From Kineococcus xinjiangensis (GTDB lineage: Bacteria > Actinomycetota > Actinomycetes > Actinomycetales > Kineococcaceae): DNA of 64,000 nt. The stretch covers positions 248,001 through 312,000 of the forward strand of contig NZ_PTJD01000001.1 of NCBI RefSeq assembly GCF_002934625.1, given 5' to 3'. The notes beneath the pieces are model-generated. The model was given only the letters and a program-made list of their open reading frames with translations. It made no database searches and was not told where the DNA came from. Positions within the stretch are counted from its first letter, which is position 1; every line of letters starts with the position of its first letter. This document shows, piece after piece, positions 51,612-58,960 of the stretch. The translations under genes and the position numbers were made by a program.

Positions 51612-51894
51612 CCCGCCCCGGCTGCACCATCCTCGTCAGCGTGCTGCGGTTGCTCGACGCGGCGTGGGGACGCTTCCTCGAGGAGCGGGGACGCTGGAGC
51701 AGTTCATCCGAGCAGGCGACCTGCCGGAACTGCTGGCCTCAGCCCGCAGTGAGGTGGACGAGTCGATGGATCGCCGCCCCTGCGTGCGCGACGGCTGACG
51801 AGCCGCGCTCGCTCATCGGGGAGGGCTCAGGCGGCGTGGTCGCGCGCAGCCGGCGTCACGACCGGCAGATCGGTTCGCCTGGCAGACTTCGGCG
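51612..51894. other. Gap with a gene fragment and a weak repeat copy
   Basis: A short open stretch reading TLEQFIRAGDLPELLASARSEVDESMDRRPCVRDG-stop (about 51691-51798) looks like the C-terminus of a lost gene. CGCTCGCTCATCG at 51805 matches the left edge of the strong repeat at 56250. Confidence 0.35.
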
Positions 51895-52530
51895 ATGGCT
51901 GTCCACCACCCTGCGACGATCGTCCCCACCAAGCTGGAACTGCTGCAGGCATGGGTACCCCACCAGCCGTGGCTCGGCGGCGCCGACGTCTCCACCGTCA
52001 CCAGGCTCGGCTCCTACCGCTTCGACGACCCCGACGGCGAGGTCGGGATGGAGACGCACCTGCTCTCCACCGACGACGGCCGGGTCCTGCAGGTGCCGCT
52101 GACGTACCGAGGTGCTCCGAGGGTGGGGGCCGAAGGCTCGCTGATCACCACCATGACGCACACCACGCTCGGGAACCGCTGGATCTACGACGGCTGCCAC
52201 GACCCCGTCTACGTGACCGCCCTGGTCAGGGCGATCCTCACCGGCGGCCGCCACGCCGACCTGTACGCCGCCACCGACGGAGGACTGGTGCTGGAACCGG
52301 CGACGACACACGTGCGGGGCAGCGGATCCTGGTCCTCGGCCGACGTCCCGGCTCTGACGGCGCCGGTAGTCAGCCACCACGGGACGACGACGACCATCCA
52401 CGCCGGCGTCAGGCTCACCCTGCCCCGGGTCCTCGTCGCCACGACTCCGGCGGCCGACGCGTCGCTGAGCGGGACGTGGCCCGGCCAGGAGACCCCCGTC
52501 GTGCTCGCGACCGTGGACGGCTCATCCTGA
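51895..52530 (+). CDS. Maltokinase N-terminal-cap-like protein
   Basis: A 211-aa protein, MAVHHPATIVPTKLELLQAWVPHQPWLGGADVSTVTRLGSYRFDDPDGEVGMETHLLSTDDGRVLQVPLTYRGAPRVGAEGSLITTMTHTTLGNRWIYDGCHDPVYVTALVRAILTGGRHADL. This matches the stand-alone actinobacterial proteins related to the N-terminal cap of maltokinase (CG0192-like). No kinase domain follows, so it is not itself a maltokinase; its role is unknown. ATG 51895 is the start. Confidence 0.75.
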   Translation: MAVHHPATIVPTKLELLQAWVPHQPWLGGADVSTVTRLGSYRFDDPDGEVGMETHLLSTDDGRVLQVPLTYRGAPRVGAEGSLITTMTHTTLGNRWIYDGCHDPVYVTALVRAILTGGRHADLYAATDGGLVLEPATTHVRGSGSWSSADVPALTAPVVSHHGTTTTIHAGVRLTLPRVLVATTPAADASLSGTWPGQETPVVLATVDGSS

Positions 52531-52564
52531 CCGGACGTGCGAGTGGTGTTGCGGTCATCGCTGT

Positions 52565-52645
52565 GGTGCAGCGTGATCGGACACCCCGGATCGCGCACTG
52601 AGTACATCGATTGCGGATGTTCGGCCGTCGGTGATCGTGCAGTCT
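52565..52645 (+). repeat. Degenerate cassette repeat (weak copy)
   Basis: Contains GGATCGCGCACTGAG and then GATTGCGGATGTTCGGCCG followed by GTGATCGTGC; both parts match the strong copies (TGATCGCGCACTCAG; ATTGAGGACGTTCGCCG...TGATCGCGC). It lies between the maltokinase-cap-like and hydrolase genes. Confidence 0.45.
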
Positions 52646-52651
52646 GTCCCG

Positions 52652-53347
52652 ATGGTGACGATCTTCGTGCACGGTGCCGGTCGTGGGGGTGCCGCCGCGT
52701 GGTCCGCCCAACGCGATGCACCGGGCTTCGCCGGGGCGGTGTGGCTGGACTGGCGGGAGCAGGTGACCACGCCCGGCCCACTCGCGGCGGACTTCGTGGA
52801 CAGCCAGCTCGAGGCGATCCTCGCCCGTGCATGGACGTCCCTCGACGTGGTGGCTCACTCCGGTGGAGCGCTGGCGGCGCTGCTGGCCGCCCAGCGATCG
52901 CCGGGCCGGGTTCGCAGCTTGGTGCTGCTGGAGCCGGCCTGCTTCGCCCTGGCCCGTGGCCGCGCGGCGGTGGAGGAGCACGTCAGCGCCATGGCCCCGG
53001 CCCTCGCCCGCGCCGGCGACCCCGGCGTCGACGACGTGGAGTACGCCAGGCGCTTCTTCGCCGCCCTGGGAGCACCCGCGCCACCGGCCGAGACGCCGGA
53101 GCATCTGCTGGCGCTGCGACGGCTGCGCACGGTACCGGCCCCCTGGGCGGTCGACCTGGACCCGACGGTGGTCGAGCAGACGCCGACGCTCGTCATCACC
53201 GGGGGCTGGCTACCGCTGTACGAGGAGACAGCCCAGGCCCTGGCGGAGCTCAGCGCCAGGCACGAGGTGCTCACCGGCCACGGTCACCGCCCCCAGGACC
53301 ACCCCGACGCCAACGCCCTCATCCGCGCCTTCCAGGCGGCTCCGTGA
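52652..53347 (+). CDS. Alpha/beta-fold hydrolase
   Basis: A 231-aa serine-hydrolase-fold protein. VTIFVHGAGRGGAAAW is the oxyanion-loop strand, DVVAHSGGALAALLAA carries the nucleophile serine (H-S-G-G), TLVITGGWLPLYEETAQAL is the acid strand and LTGHGHRPQDHPD supplies the catalytic His. Substrate unknown. Start at ATG 52652, in phase with the first beta strand. Confidence 0.85.
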   Translation: MVTIFVHGAGRGGAAAWSAQRDAPGFAGAVWLDWREQVTTPGPLAADFVDSQLEAILARAWTSLDVVAHSGGALAALLAAQRSPGRVRSLVLLEPACFALARGRAAVEEHVSAMAPALARAGDPGVDDVEYARRFFAALGAPAPPAETPEHLLALRRLRTVPAPWAVDLDPTVVEQTPTLVITGGWLPLYEETAQALAELSARHEVLTGHGHRPQDHPDANALIRAFQAAP

Positions 53348-53370
53348 ACGCACGCAGGTCGGAAGACGCG

Positions 53371-53450
53371 TGCGTCTGCGGCCGCTCGTGATCCCGACCG
53401 CCAGCGCCATGAGCTGGCAGCAATCGTGTCGCAGTCCGCCTCTGGCGTTG
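53371..53450 (+). repeat. Degenerate cassette repeat (weak copy)
   Basis: GGTCGGAAGACG, then GCGGCCGCTCGTGATCCCGACC and a CATGAGCTGG motif. It resembles the GCTCATGATCGCGCC core of the strong copies, with several mismatches. Confidence 0.3.
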
Positions 53451-53464
53451 GGGAGGATGGCGAG

Positions 53465-54160
53465 GTGGATCCCGTGCTCGCCGCTCGCGCCGTGGTCGAT
53501 CACCGCTACCCCGAGGCGGTGGCAGCGGTCTTGGCCGGTAGCAGCGCCCGCGGAGAGGCCACGCCCACCTCAGACCTTGACATCGTGGTCGTCCTCAACG
53601 GCAGCGGCGGATCTTTCCGCGAGACGCTGCTGCACCAGGGGCAGGTGGTGGAGGTCTTCGCCTACACCGGCGATGAGGTGCGCCGATGGTGGGACATCGA
53701 CGCCACCGCCGGCCGCTGCACCCTGGCCCACATGTGCGCCCACGGCCTGCTGCTGCACGGCGAGCAGACCGGGCAGCGCATGCAGCACGACGCCCGCGTC
53801 TTCCTCGCCGCCGGACCACCGCCTGTCAGCGGCGAGGAGTTGCTGCTGCGTCGCTACCGCCTGACCGGGGCCGTCGACGACCTCCGCGACGCCACCGACC
53901 CAGGTGAGCGGCAGGTGATCGCCGCCGCGGTGCTTCTGGAGGCGGCGGAGCTGCACCTGATCACTCAGCGGCAGTGGCGCGGGCAGGGCAAGTGGCTCCT
54001 CCGGCGCCTGCGCGCCGCAGCCCCAGCCCTGGCCGAGCGGCTGCTGCAGGCGCACCACCACGTCACGAGCACCGGCGACGCACAGCCGATGGTGGACGCC
54101 GTGGAAGGCGTCCTACTCGACAGCGGGGGACGCCTGGCCGAGGGCTACCGACGCGGCTGA
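53465..54160 (+). CDS. Nucleotidyltransferase-domain protein
   Basis: A 231-aa protein with the polymerase-beta-like nucleotidyltransferase motif VLAGSSARGEATPTSDLDIVVVLNG (GS...DxD) at residues about 19-43 and FRETLLHQGQVVEVFAYTGDEVRRWWDID. A helical C-terminal domain follows (QVIAAAVLLEAAELHLITQRQWRGQGKWLLRRLRA). It resembles kanamycin-nucleotidyltransferase-like or AadA-like proteins in layout but substrate is unknown; a resistance role is not demonstrated. GTG 53465 follows a GGGGAGG site. Confidence 0.82.
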   Translation: MDPVLAARAVVDHRYPEAVAAVLAGSSARGEATPTSDLDIVVVLNGSGGSFRETLLHQGQVVEVFAYTGDEVRRWWDIDATAGRCTLAHMCAHGLLLHGEQTGQRMQHDARVFLAAGPPPVSGEELLLRRYRLTGAVDDLRDATDPGERQVIAAAVLLEAAELHLITQRQWRGQGKWLLRRLRAAAPALAERLLQAHHHVTSTGDAQPMVDAVEGVLLDSGGRLAEGYRRG

Positions 54161-54200
54161 GCGCCGCCCTCACCGACCCTGCCGCCTCCGCGAGGACAGT

Positions 54201-54259
54201 CCGCTCTTCGACAGTTGAGGACGTTCGCCGGCTGTCATGATCGCGCACTCAGCGCGGCG
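54201..54259 (+). repeat. Cassette repeat A (strong copy)
   Basis: Contains TTGAGGACGTTCGCCGGC followed by TGTCATGATCGCGC and ACTCAGCGCGGCG. It is nearly identical to copy B at 56250 over about 50 bp. Lies between the nucleotidyltransferase gene and the convergent minus-strand gene. Confidence 0.8.
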
Positions 54260-54274
54260 TGGGCGTGCGTTGCG

Positions 54275-54760
54275 TCAGACCAGACGCAGGACGCGGTCCT
54301 CCAGGTCGTCGAGGTCCTGCAAGGTCAGGACGGTCTCGGTGAGGGGGAGGCCGGCGTGCGGCCATTCCAGCGCGATGCCCACCCGCCCGTCGCGGGGCAG
54401 CTCGTCGATCCAGTAGGAGGCATCGACGCTGAAGGCGTCGTCGCCGCTGTTGTGCATCGCCCCGCGGGTGTGCGCCGGGCCGGCGTGGTCGTTGACGGTG
54501 ACGTGGAGGTGGGGGAAGGAGTAGGGGTTGTCCTTGGTGGGGCCGGGGTAGCGGCGCACTCGGCCGTAGGACCAGCTTCGGGCGTCGTTGGCACGCTCAC
54601 CCACTGCGCGGTACGCGAGCATCAGGTGCAGCCCACTGGGGTAGGCGACGACAGCTCGTAGGCCAGCGGCGATGTCAGGGGCACGGCTGAGGATGAGGGG
54701 GCCGTGCACGATTACCCCGAGGTCGTGGGGTGGTCTCCCGTGCCAGCTGTGCTCCTCCAT
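54275..54760 (-). CDS. Hypothetical protein
   Basis: A 161-aa protein, MEEHSWHGRPPHDLGVIVHGPLILSRAPDIAAGLRAVVAYPSGLHLMLAYRAVGERANDARSWSYGRVRRYPGPTKDNPYSFPHLHVTVNDHAGPAHTRGAMHNSGDDAFSVDASYWIDELPRDGRVGIALEWPHAGLPLTETVLTLQDLDDLEDRVLRLV. No signal peptide or membrane helix. Strand-rich, possibly beta-sandwich; I do not recognise a family. ATG 54760 is chosen; the frame extends through repeat E upstream, which is not likely to be coding. Confidence 0.78.
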   Translation of the reverse strand: MEEHSWHGRPPHDLGVIVHGPLILSRAPDIAAGLRAVVAYPSGLHLMLAYRAVGERANDARSWSYGRVRRYPGPTKDNPYSFPHLHVTVNDHAGPAHTRGAMHNSGDDAFSVDASYWIDELPRDGRVGIALEWPHAGLPLTETVLTLQDLDDLEDRVLRLV

Positions 54761-54850
54761 GACACGAGCATGGCAGTCATGCGGAAGGCACCTGGTTCCT
54801 TGATCTCCGGGTGCGGCGACTGCCCGTCCGACCTGGCGAGGTGTCACTGG

Positions 54851-54895
54851 TCGCTCATGATCGCGCCCCATCAGCGGCAAAGGCGGACGTTTCGC
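54851..54895 (+). repeat. Cassette repeat E (strong copy)
   Basis: CGCTCATGATCGCGCC followed by CATCAGCGGCAAAGGCGGA and CGTTTCG. About 80% identical to copy F at 56931. Lies between the hypothetical gene and the anti-sigma gene. Confidence 0.75.
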
Positions 54896-54906
54896 GCTGG
54901 AGCCGG

Positions 54907-55629
54907 TCATGGGGCGTTCGGCTCGTGGGGAGCCATCCACTCCGGGGTGCCGGAGGTGAAGGACACGGTGCTCCAGTACTCCTGCTGCTGAAGCGTCAGG
55001 CCGGTGTCGGTGGGCTTGCCCGGTGGGCTGAGGAACACGTGGAAGGTGCGGGAGTCGACCTCCGCGCTGGTCATGATCTCCCAGTCGGTGCCCACGCTGT
55101 GGCGGCAGGTGGCGAGGTCGCCGACGCAGATGGTGACCCCTGGGCCTTCGGAGTCGATGGTGATGAGCGGGTGGCCGTTGGAGACGTTGGCCTGCATCGT
55201 CCCGATGTGCGGCGGTAGCTGCTCGGGCACGACGAACGCGTCCGGGTAGCGCCGCATCGACTCCCGGATCTGGCCGCGCCAGTCATGGCTGTCGATGCCG
55301 GGACGATCGGGGGCATCGTCTGGCAGTGGCACGGGCAGCGGCAGCGTGAACTCACCGGCGGTGAAGTCCTCCGGGCTCGTGGTGGCGGTCGTGGTGGAGG
55401 GGACGGCCGGCATCAGCTGGCGGGTGCTGTCGTCGGTGCCTGGTAGCGCCAGGATTAGTGCGGTCGTGGCTACAGCGGTGGAGGTCGCTGCCGCGCTCCA
55501 GGCCAGGCGGTGACGACGCCTGGCTCGCACCGCGCCGGTCAGTGCTGCCTCTGGCAGCCACGCTGCTGCCTGCACCTCGCGGGTGTCGTCGTGCATGCGC
55601 TGCCGCAGCTGCTGCTCGAAGTCGATCAT
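54907..55629 (-). CDS. Putative anti-sigma factor (single-pass membrane protein)
   Basis: A 240-aa protein: cytoplasmic N-terminus MIDFEQQLRQRMHDDTREVQAAAWLPEAALTGAVRARRRHR, one transmembrane helix (LAWSAAATSTAVATTALILALPG, residues about 42-64), and an extracytoplasmic domain with two cysteines (ICVGDLATCRHS). No zinc-binding HxxxCxxC motif is seen. The role is inferred from its ATGA overlap with the upstream ECF sigma gene, which is the usual sigma/anti-sigma arrangement. Confidence 0.78.
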   Translation of the reverse strand: MIDFEQQLRQRMHDDTREVQAAAWLPEAALTGAVRARRRHRLAWSAAATSTAVATTALILALPGTDDSTRQLMPAVPSTTTATTSPEDFTAGEFTLPLPVPLPDDAPDRPGIDSHDWRGQIRESMRRYPDAFVVPEQLPPHIGTMQANVSNGHPLITIDSEGPGVTICVGDLATCRHSVGTDWEIMTSAEVDSRTFHVFLSPPGKPTDTGLTLQQQEYWSTVSFTSGTPEWMAPHEPNAP

Positions 55630-56123
55630 CGTGCCGCCTCCCGTGCCTTGTCCTCCACGCTCATCAGCTGCCGTAGCCGGCTCAGCCCGCGAGAGCAGTT
55701 GCTCTTCACCGTCCCCGCCGAGCAGCCCAGCTCCTCAGCGATACGGGCCTCGGACCAGTCCTCGAAGTAGCGCAGCACCACCACCGCACGCTGACGCGGC
55801 GGCAGCTGACGCAGCAGCGCCTCGACCCCGGCGCGCTGGGCCCGTGCCTGCGTGCCATCGCTGACCGGCTCGTCGTGCCACTGCTGCAGCTGGACCTCAC
55901 GCACGCGACGGCTACCGATGCGCCAGCGGTCGGTGATGCGACGCGCCATCACGACTCGGGCGTAGGCGTGGGGGTCCTCCACCCGCCGCCAGTGCCGGTA
56001 CGTGCGCTCCAGCACGTCCTGCACCAGGTCCTCGGCAGCGCCTCGCTCCCCGGTCAGCAACAGCGCCGTGCGCAGCAGCTGCGTCGTGCTGCCCCGGACG
56101 AACTGCTCGAACGAGTCCTCCAC
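55626..56123 (-). CDS. SigE-family ECF RNA polymerase sigma factor
   Basis: A 165-aa two-domain sigma factor: region 2 FEQFVRGSTTQLLRTALLLTGERGAAEDLVQDVLERTYRHWRRVEDPHAYARVVMARRITDRWR and region 4 LRQLPPRQRAVVVLRYFEDWSEARIAEELGCSAGTVKSNCSRGLSRLRQLM. This is the SigE/sigma-24 type common in actinobacteria. GTG 56123 has an AAGGAG site. It is followed by the overlapping membrane protein gene, its likely anti-sigma. Its targets are not visible. Confidence 0.92.
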   Translation of the reverse strand: MEDSFEQFVRGSTTQLLRTALLLTGERGAAEDLVQDVLERTYRHWRRVEDPHAYARVVMARRITDRWRIGSRRVREVQLQQWHDEPVSDGTQARAQRAGVEALLRQLPPRQRAVVVLRYFEDWSEARIAEELGCSAGTVKSNCSRGLSRLRQLMSVEDKAREAAR

Positions 56124-56249
56124 CAGGCTCCTTCCATAGCGCCTCGCCAGTACAAGACGACGCCGGAAGCACTCCGGTTGTCACCTGGACGAGACAAGCC
56201 CACAACGCCAGTGCCACTGCATGGTCAAGCGTCCCTTGCACCTCGCCGA

Positions 56250-56320
56250 CCGCTCGCTCATCGACAATTGAGGACGTTCGCCGGCCGTCATGATCGCGCA
56301 CTCAGCGCGGCGAAGTCGGA
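56250..56320 (+). repeat. Cassette repeat B (strong copy)
   Basis: ACCGCTCGCTCATCG, then CAATTGAGGACGTTCGCCGG, CCGTCATGATCGCGC and ACTCAGCGCGGCGAAGTCGG. The fullest copy of the family. TTCGCCG and CGGCGAA form inverted arms around the TCATGATCGCGC core. Confidence 0.8.
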
Positions 56321-56461
56321 TGCTGAGCTCAACACGCATCGGGGTCGGTGGTGCAGGGTGAACGGTGACTACATGTGGCAGCCAGCTCCTCCGGGACAGT
56401 CCCTGGTGTCTTCGATGCGGAGAGCGCCTCACCTGAGCATGATCAGGAATGGAGGTCGCTG

Positions 56462-56890
56462 ATGGGCACCCCGCTGATCGGCGCGTTGAACGTCCGAGCC
56501 ATCTACGCGTATGAGGTGGAAGACGCTTCAGCCCTCCCGGGACTGCGCATCCTGGGGGCGGTGATGGGCCTGCACGGCATCGCCATGAACGGTGGACTGG
56601 TCGTCGGAGGCATCGAGAACCTCTTCTTCAACGAGAGGATGCACGCGGTCGACGATGCGATCGAGGGCTTCCGATGGCTCGGGCTGGCAGACGTCGCCGC
56701 GCTCGTCGCCCGTGCCCGGGACGAGTACCTGCGCTTCCGCCCAAGCGGCTGGGAGGACATCTCCGACGAGGACGCGCTCATCTGGGACCAGCTCGACACC
56801 GCGTTCTTCGAGATCGCCGCCGATGAACGACTCGAGACGGCGGTGCCAGCCCGCCTGCAGGACATCGCGCCGGAGCTGCAGCCGTCCTGA
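56462..56890 (+). CDS. DUF4375/DMP19-like small protein
   Basis: A 142-aa acidic protein, MGTPLIGALNVRAIYAYEVEDASALPGLRILGAVMGLHGIAMNGGLVVGGIENLFFNERMHAVDDAIEGFRWLGLADVAALVARARDEYLRF...FEIAADERLETAVPARLQ. The MNGGL...N motif, the following leucine-rich helix pair and the acidic C-terminus resemble DUF4375 (DMP19 C-terminal) proteins; this is a tentative match. Start ATG 56462 has a GGAGG site. Confidence 0.7.
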   Translation: MGTPLIGALNVRAIYAYEVEDASALPGLRILGAVMGLHGIAMNGGLVVGGIENLFFNERMHAVDDAIEGFRWLGLADVAALVARARDEYLRFRPSGWEDISDEDALIWDQLDTAFFEIAADERLETAVPARLQDIAPELQPS

Positions 56891-56930
56891 CAGCTGCAAG
56901 ATCACCTCACCACGGCGGGGCGTGGCACGA

Positions 56931-56975
56931 GCGCTCATGATCACGCTTCATCAGTGGCGAAGTCGGAAGTTCGTG
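56931..56975 (+). repeat. Cassette repeat F (strong copy)
   Basis: GCGCTCATGATCACGC followed by TTCATCAGTGGCGAAGTCGG and AAGTTCG. Matches copy E (about 80%) and the right half of copy B. Confidence 0.75.
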
Positions 56976-57019
56976 GGCTGCCCCTCGCCCCTTCCTGACT
57001 CGTAGCCGATCATGCTGGT

Positions 57020-57439
57020 GTGCGATTGCTGAGGGTGTCGACGGCCCTGCTGGTTCTAGTCGCTGGAACATCGTGCAGCTCGCTGTCCTGCACGGATGTC
57101 GGGGCTGACAGTGGGGTGACGTTCGACTTGTCGGCGTTGCCCACCGTCGGGGCACCTTGGGAGGTCACTGCCTGCATCCAGGAGGTGTGCGATACCCGCA
57201 TCGTGCAGCCGGCAGACGGGACTTCCCCCTTCTTCCGCGCTGACGCCTTGACGGAGGACGCGGTTCAGGCGCGGCTGCAGGTCTTGGATGCCTCCGGGGG
57301 GACGGTGATGGACGACACGGTCGGTGTGACTCCTGTCCGCTACCAACCCAATGGGAAGGGCTGCGAGCCGATCGTGTGGCAGGCAGAGATGCTCGTCGGG
57401 GCAGACGGCGTCCTGCGGCAGGTCAAGGCAGCCTCATAG
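57020..57439 (+). CDS. Small exported hypothetical protein
   Basis: A 139-aa protein beginning MRLLRVSTALLVLVAGTSCSSLSC, a signal peptide with a possible lipidation cysteine. The mature part (DVGADSGVTFDLSALPTVGAPWEVTACIQEVCDTRIVQPADG...CEPIVWQAEMLVGADGVLRQV) contains three further cysteines and is beta-rich. No family recognised. GC is visibly lower than in the core genome. Confidence 0.7.
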   Translation: MRLLRVSTALLVLVAGTSCSSLSCTDVGADSGVTFDLSALPTVGAPWEVTACIQEVCDTRIVQPADGTSPFFRADALTEDAVQARLQVLDASGGTVMDDTVGVTPVRYQPNGKGCEPIVWQAEMLVGADGVLRQVKAAS

Positions 57440-57490
57440 ACCAGCGGGGCTTCCAGCCCGGCACCTACACCTGACGCATGTGACCGGACA

Positions 57491-57545
57491 TCCGCAGATC
57501 GGCAATTGAGAGCGTTTGCCGGCTGGTCATGATCGCGCCAGTAGC
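57491..57545 (+). repeat. Cassette repeat C (strong copy)
   Basis: CAATTGAGAGCGTTTGCCGG then CTGGTCATGATCGCGCCAG. Same orientation as the others, between two hypothetical genes. Confidence 0.75.
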
Positions 57546-57701
57546 TCGTCATGGGAGTGCGTCGCGGTGGTGGCTTACGGGTGGATGAAGGTGGATCTGG
57601 CCTAGAGAGCCGAGGGCCTGTGTCACGGTGCTGCGAAGAGGTTGACTCTCGAGGACCCCGGCCCAGCGATGGCCGGGTCTGGCCGTGGATGGAGGAGCGA
57701 A

Positions 57702-58073
57702 ATGGCGGAAAGTCCTGCTCGCCGTCCGGTGTCATGGATTCTGGGGACTGCGGTCGTGAGTGCGGCCGCTGCGGCGGCGTGGCTCACCTTCCCGGCGGAT
57801 GACTCGACCTGGCCGATGCCTGGCGTGCTGCTGACCACGGTGGCGCTCACTGTGGTCGCCAACCTGCGGATCGGTGGCTGGCTCTGCGTTCCGGTCGTCG
57901 TCGCTTCGGTCTTGGTCGGCCTCACGGTGGCCTTGAAGTACCACGGCTACTGGCAGGGGGACATGGGTTCTGTCATGTTCCTCATCGGCACCTACCTGAC
58001 CGCGGTTGCAGTGGTCGCGAGTGTGCTGACGACGATCGTGAAGTACTTGTTCAAGAGCCAGCCTGCATCGTGA
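57702..58073 (+). CDS. Small membrane protein of unknown function
   Basis: A 123-aa protein with about four transmembrane helices (VSWILGTAVVSAAAAAAWLTF; MPGVLLTTVALTVVANL; GGWLCVPVVVASVLVGLTVAL; MGSVMFLIGTYLTAVAVVASVLTTIV). No motif recognised. ATG 57702 follows a GGAGGAG site; the 20 residues upstream in the same frame are not needed. Confidence 0.75.
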   Translation: MAESPARRPVSWILGTAVVSAAAAAAWLTFPADDSTWPMPGVLLTTVALTVVANLRIGGWLCVPVVVASVLVGLTVALKYHGYWQGDMGSVMFLIGTYLTAVAVVASVLTTIVKYLFKSQPAS

Positions 58074-58087
58074 AGCGAGGATCACCG

Positions 58088-58160
58088 CTCGCGGATGCAC
58101 TCCTCGGCGAGCGAGGACGCTCAGCAGCCTTCATGATCGCGCCCGCAGCGCAGCAATTGT
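58088..58160 (+). repeat. Cassette repeat D (strong copy)
   Basis: CGCTCGC...GCGAGCG inverted arms, then GAGGACGCTCAGCAGCC, TTCATGATCGCGCC and CGCAGCGCAGCAATTG. Same orientation. Confidence 0.7.
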
Positions 58161-58215
58161 CGATGTGGCTGAGCGATTCCTGGCTGTGGTCGCATGCGGG
58201 CGGCAGGGTGGGGTG

Positions 58216-58872
58216 GTGACCTCGACATCCCCACCCGAGGCGGTGGGCCCGTCTTCCGGTTCACCACTGCCTCCGCAGGTGCAGGCCACCCTGGCCGCAC
58301 TGGTACCCGACGACGCCCTGACGGAGTCCTACCAGGGTTGGTCGAGGTCGCCAGGTCACCTGGACTACGACTGGGCCGTGGTGCCCAGGTCCGCGGTCTG
58401 GCACCGCCTCGGCTTCGACCCACCCACCCTGCCCAGCCTGGCCGGCGACGCCGTGCGGGAGCACTTCGCGGTGCACGGCCGCTACGGCAAGCCCTCGGAG
58501 TCGAGGCGGTCCGGCGACGCGTGCGCGCTGCCGGTCGCCGTGTTCTACCTGCCGGTGGACCTGCCCTGGGAGAAGGCGCAGTCCGGCGACGCTCTCTCCC
58601 GGGGCGCCACCTTCCTGTGGCTGCACGAGCCCTACGCCGGCCACCCATGGACGGCCGCGGTTCGCTGCCGCAACGAGCGCGATGACCGACGCAGCTTCAC
58701 CGTCGTTGAAGTCGCCGGTGTCCACCTCGGGGTGCAGGTGGACACCTACGGCCTGGCGCAGCTGTCGTGGACCCTGCGCCGAGGAGGCCGCGACGTACGC
58801 GCCATAGTCACCACCAAGCGCGATCCCAGCGCAGCCGTCCAGATGCTCCTCCACGACGGCGTCCTGACATGA
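58216..58872 (+). CDS. Hypothetical protein
   Basis: A 218-aa soluble protein: VTSTSPPEAVGPSSGSPLPPQVQATLAALVPDDALTESYQGWSRSPGHLDYDWAVVPRSAVWHRLGFDPPTLPSLAGDAVREHFAVHGRYGKPSESRRSGDACALPVAVFYLPVDLPWEKAQSGD...FLWLHEPYAGHPWTAAVRCRNERDD. No family, signal or membrane segment recognised. The GTG at 58216 is chosen; GTG 58165 would begin just after repeat D with an unrelated-looking lead. Confidence 0.7.
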   Translation: MTSTSPPEAVGPSSGSPLPPQVQATLAALVPDDALTESYQGWSRSPGHLDYDWAVVPRSAVWHRLGFDPPTLPSLAGDAVREHFAVHGRYGKPSESRRSGDACALPVAVFYLPVDLPWEKAQSGDALSRGATFLWLHEPYAGHPWTAAVRCRNERDDRRSFTVVEVAGVHLGVQVDTYGLAQLSWTLRRGGRDVRAIVTTKRDPSAAVQMLLHDGVLT

Positions 58873-58960
58873 CTCAACCAGCTTCCAACGACGTCGCCCA
58901 TACATCCGCAAACCGACATGAGAGCAAGATCATCCAGCCGCCGAGGCCCTCCACCCGCGC

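Noticed and set aside
53465-54160. Aminoglycoside-resistance gene
   Set aside because: The nucleotidyltransferase motif is clear, but nothing specific to aminoglycoside enzymes can be shown.
49678-58960. Classical integron with attC sites
   Set aside because: No RYYYAAC/GTTRRRY core pairs, no intI in the window; only the layout is similar.
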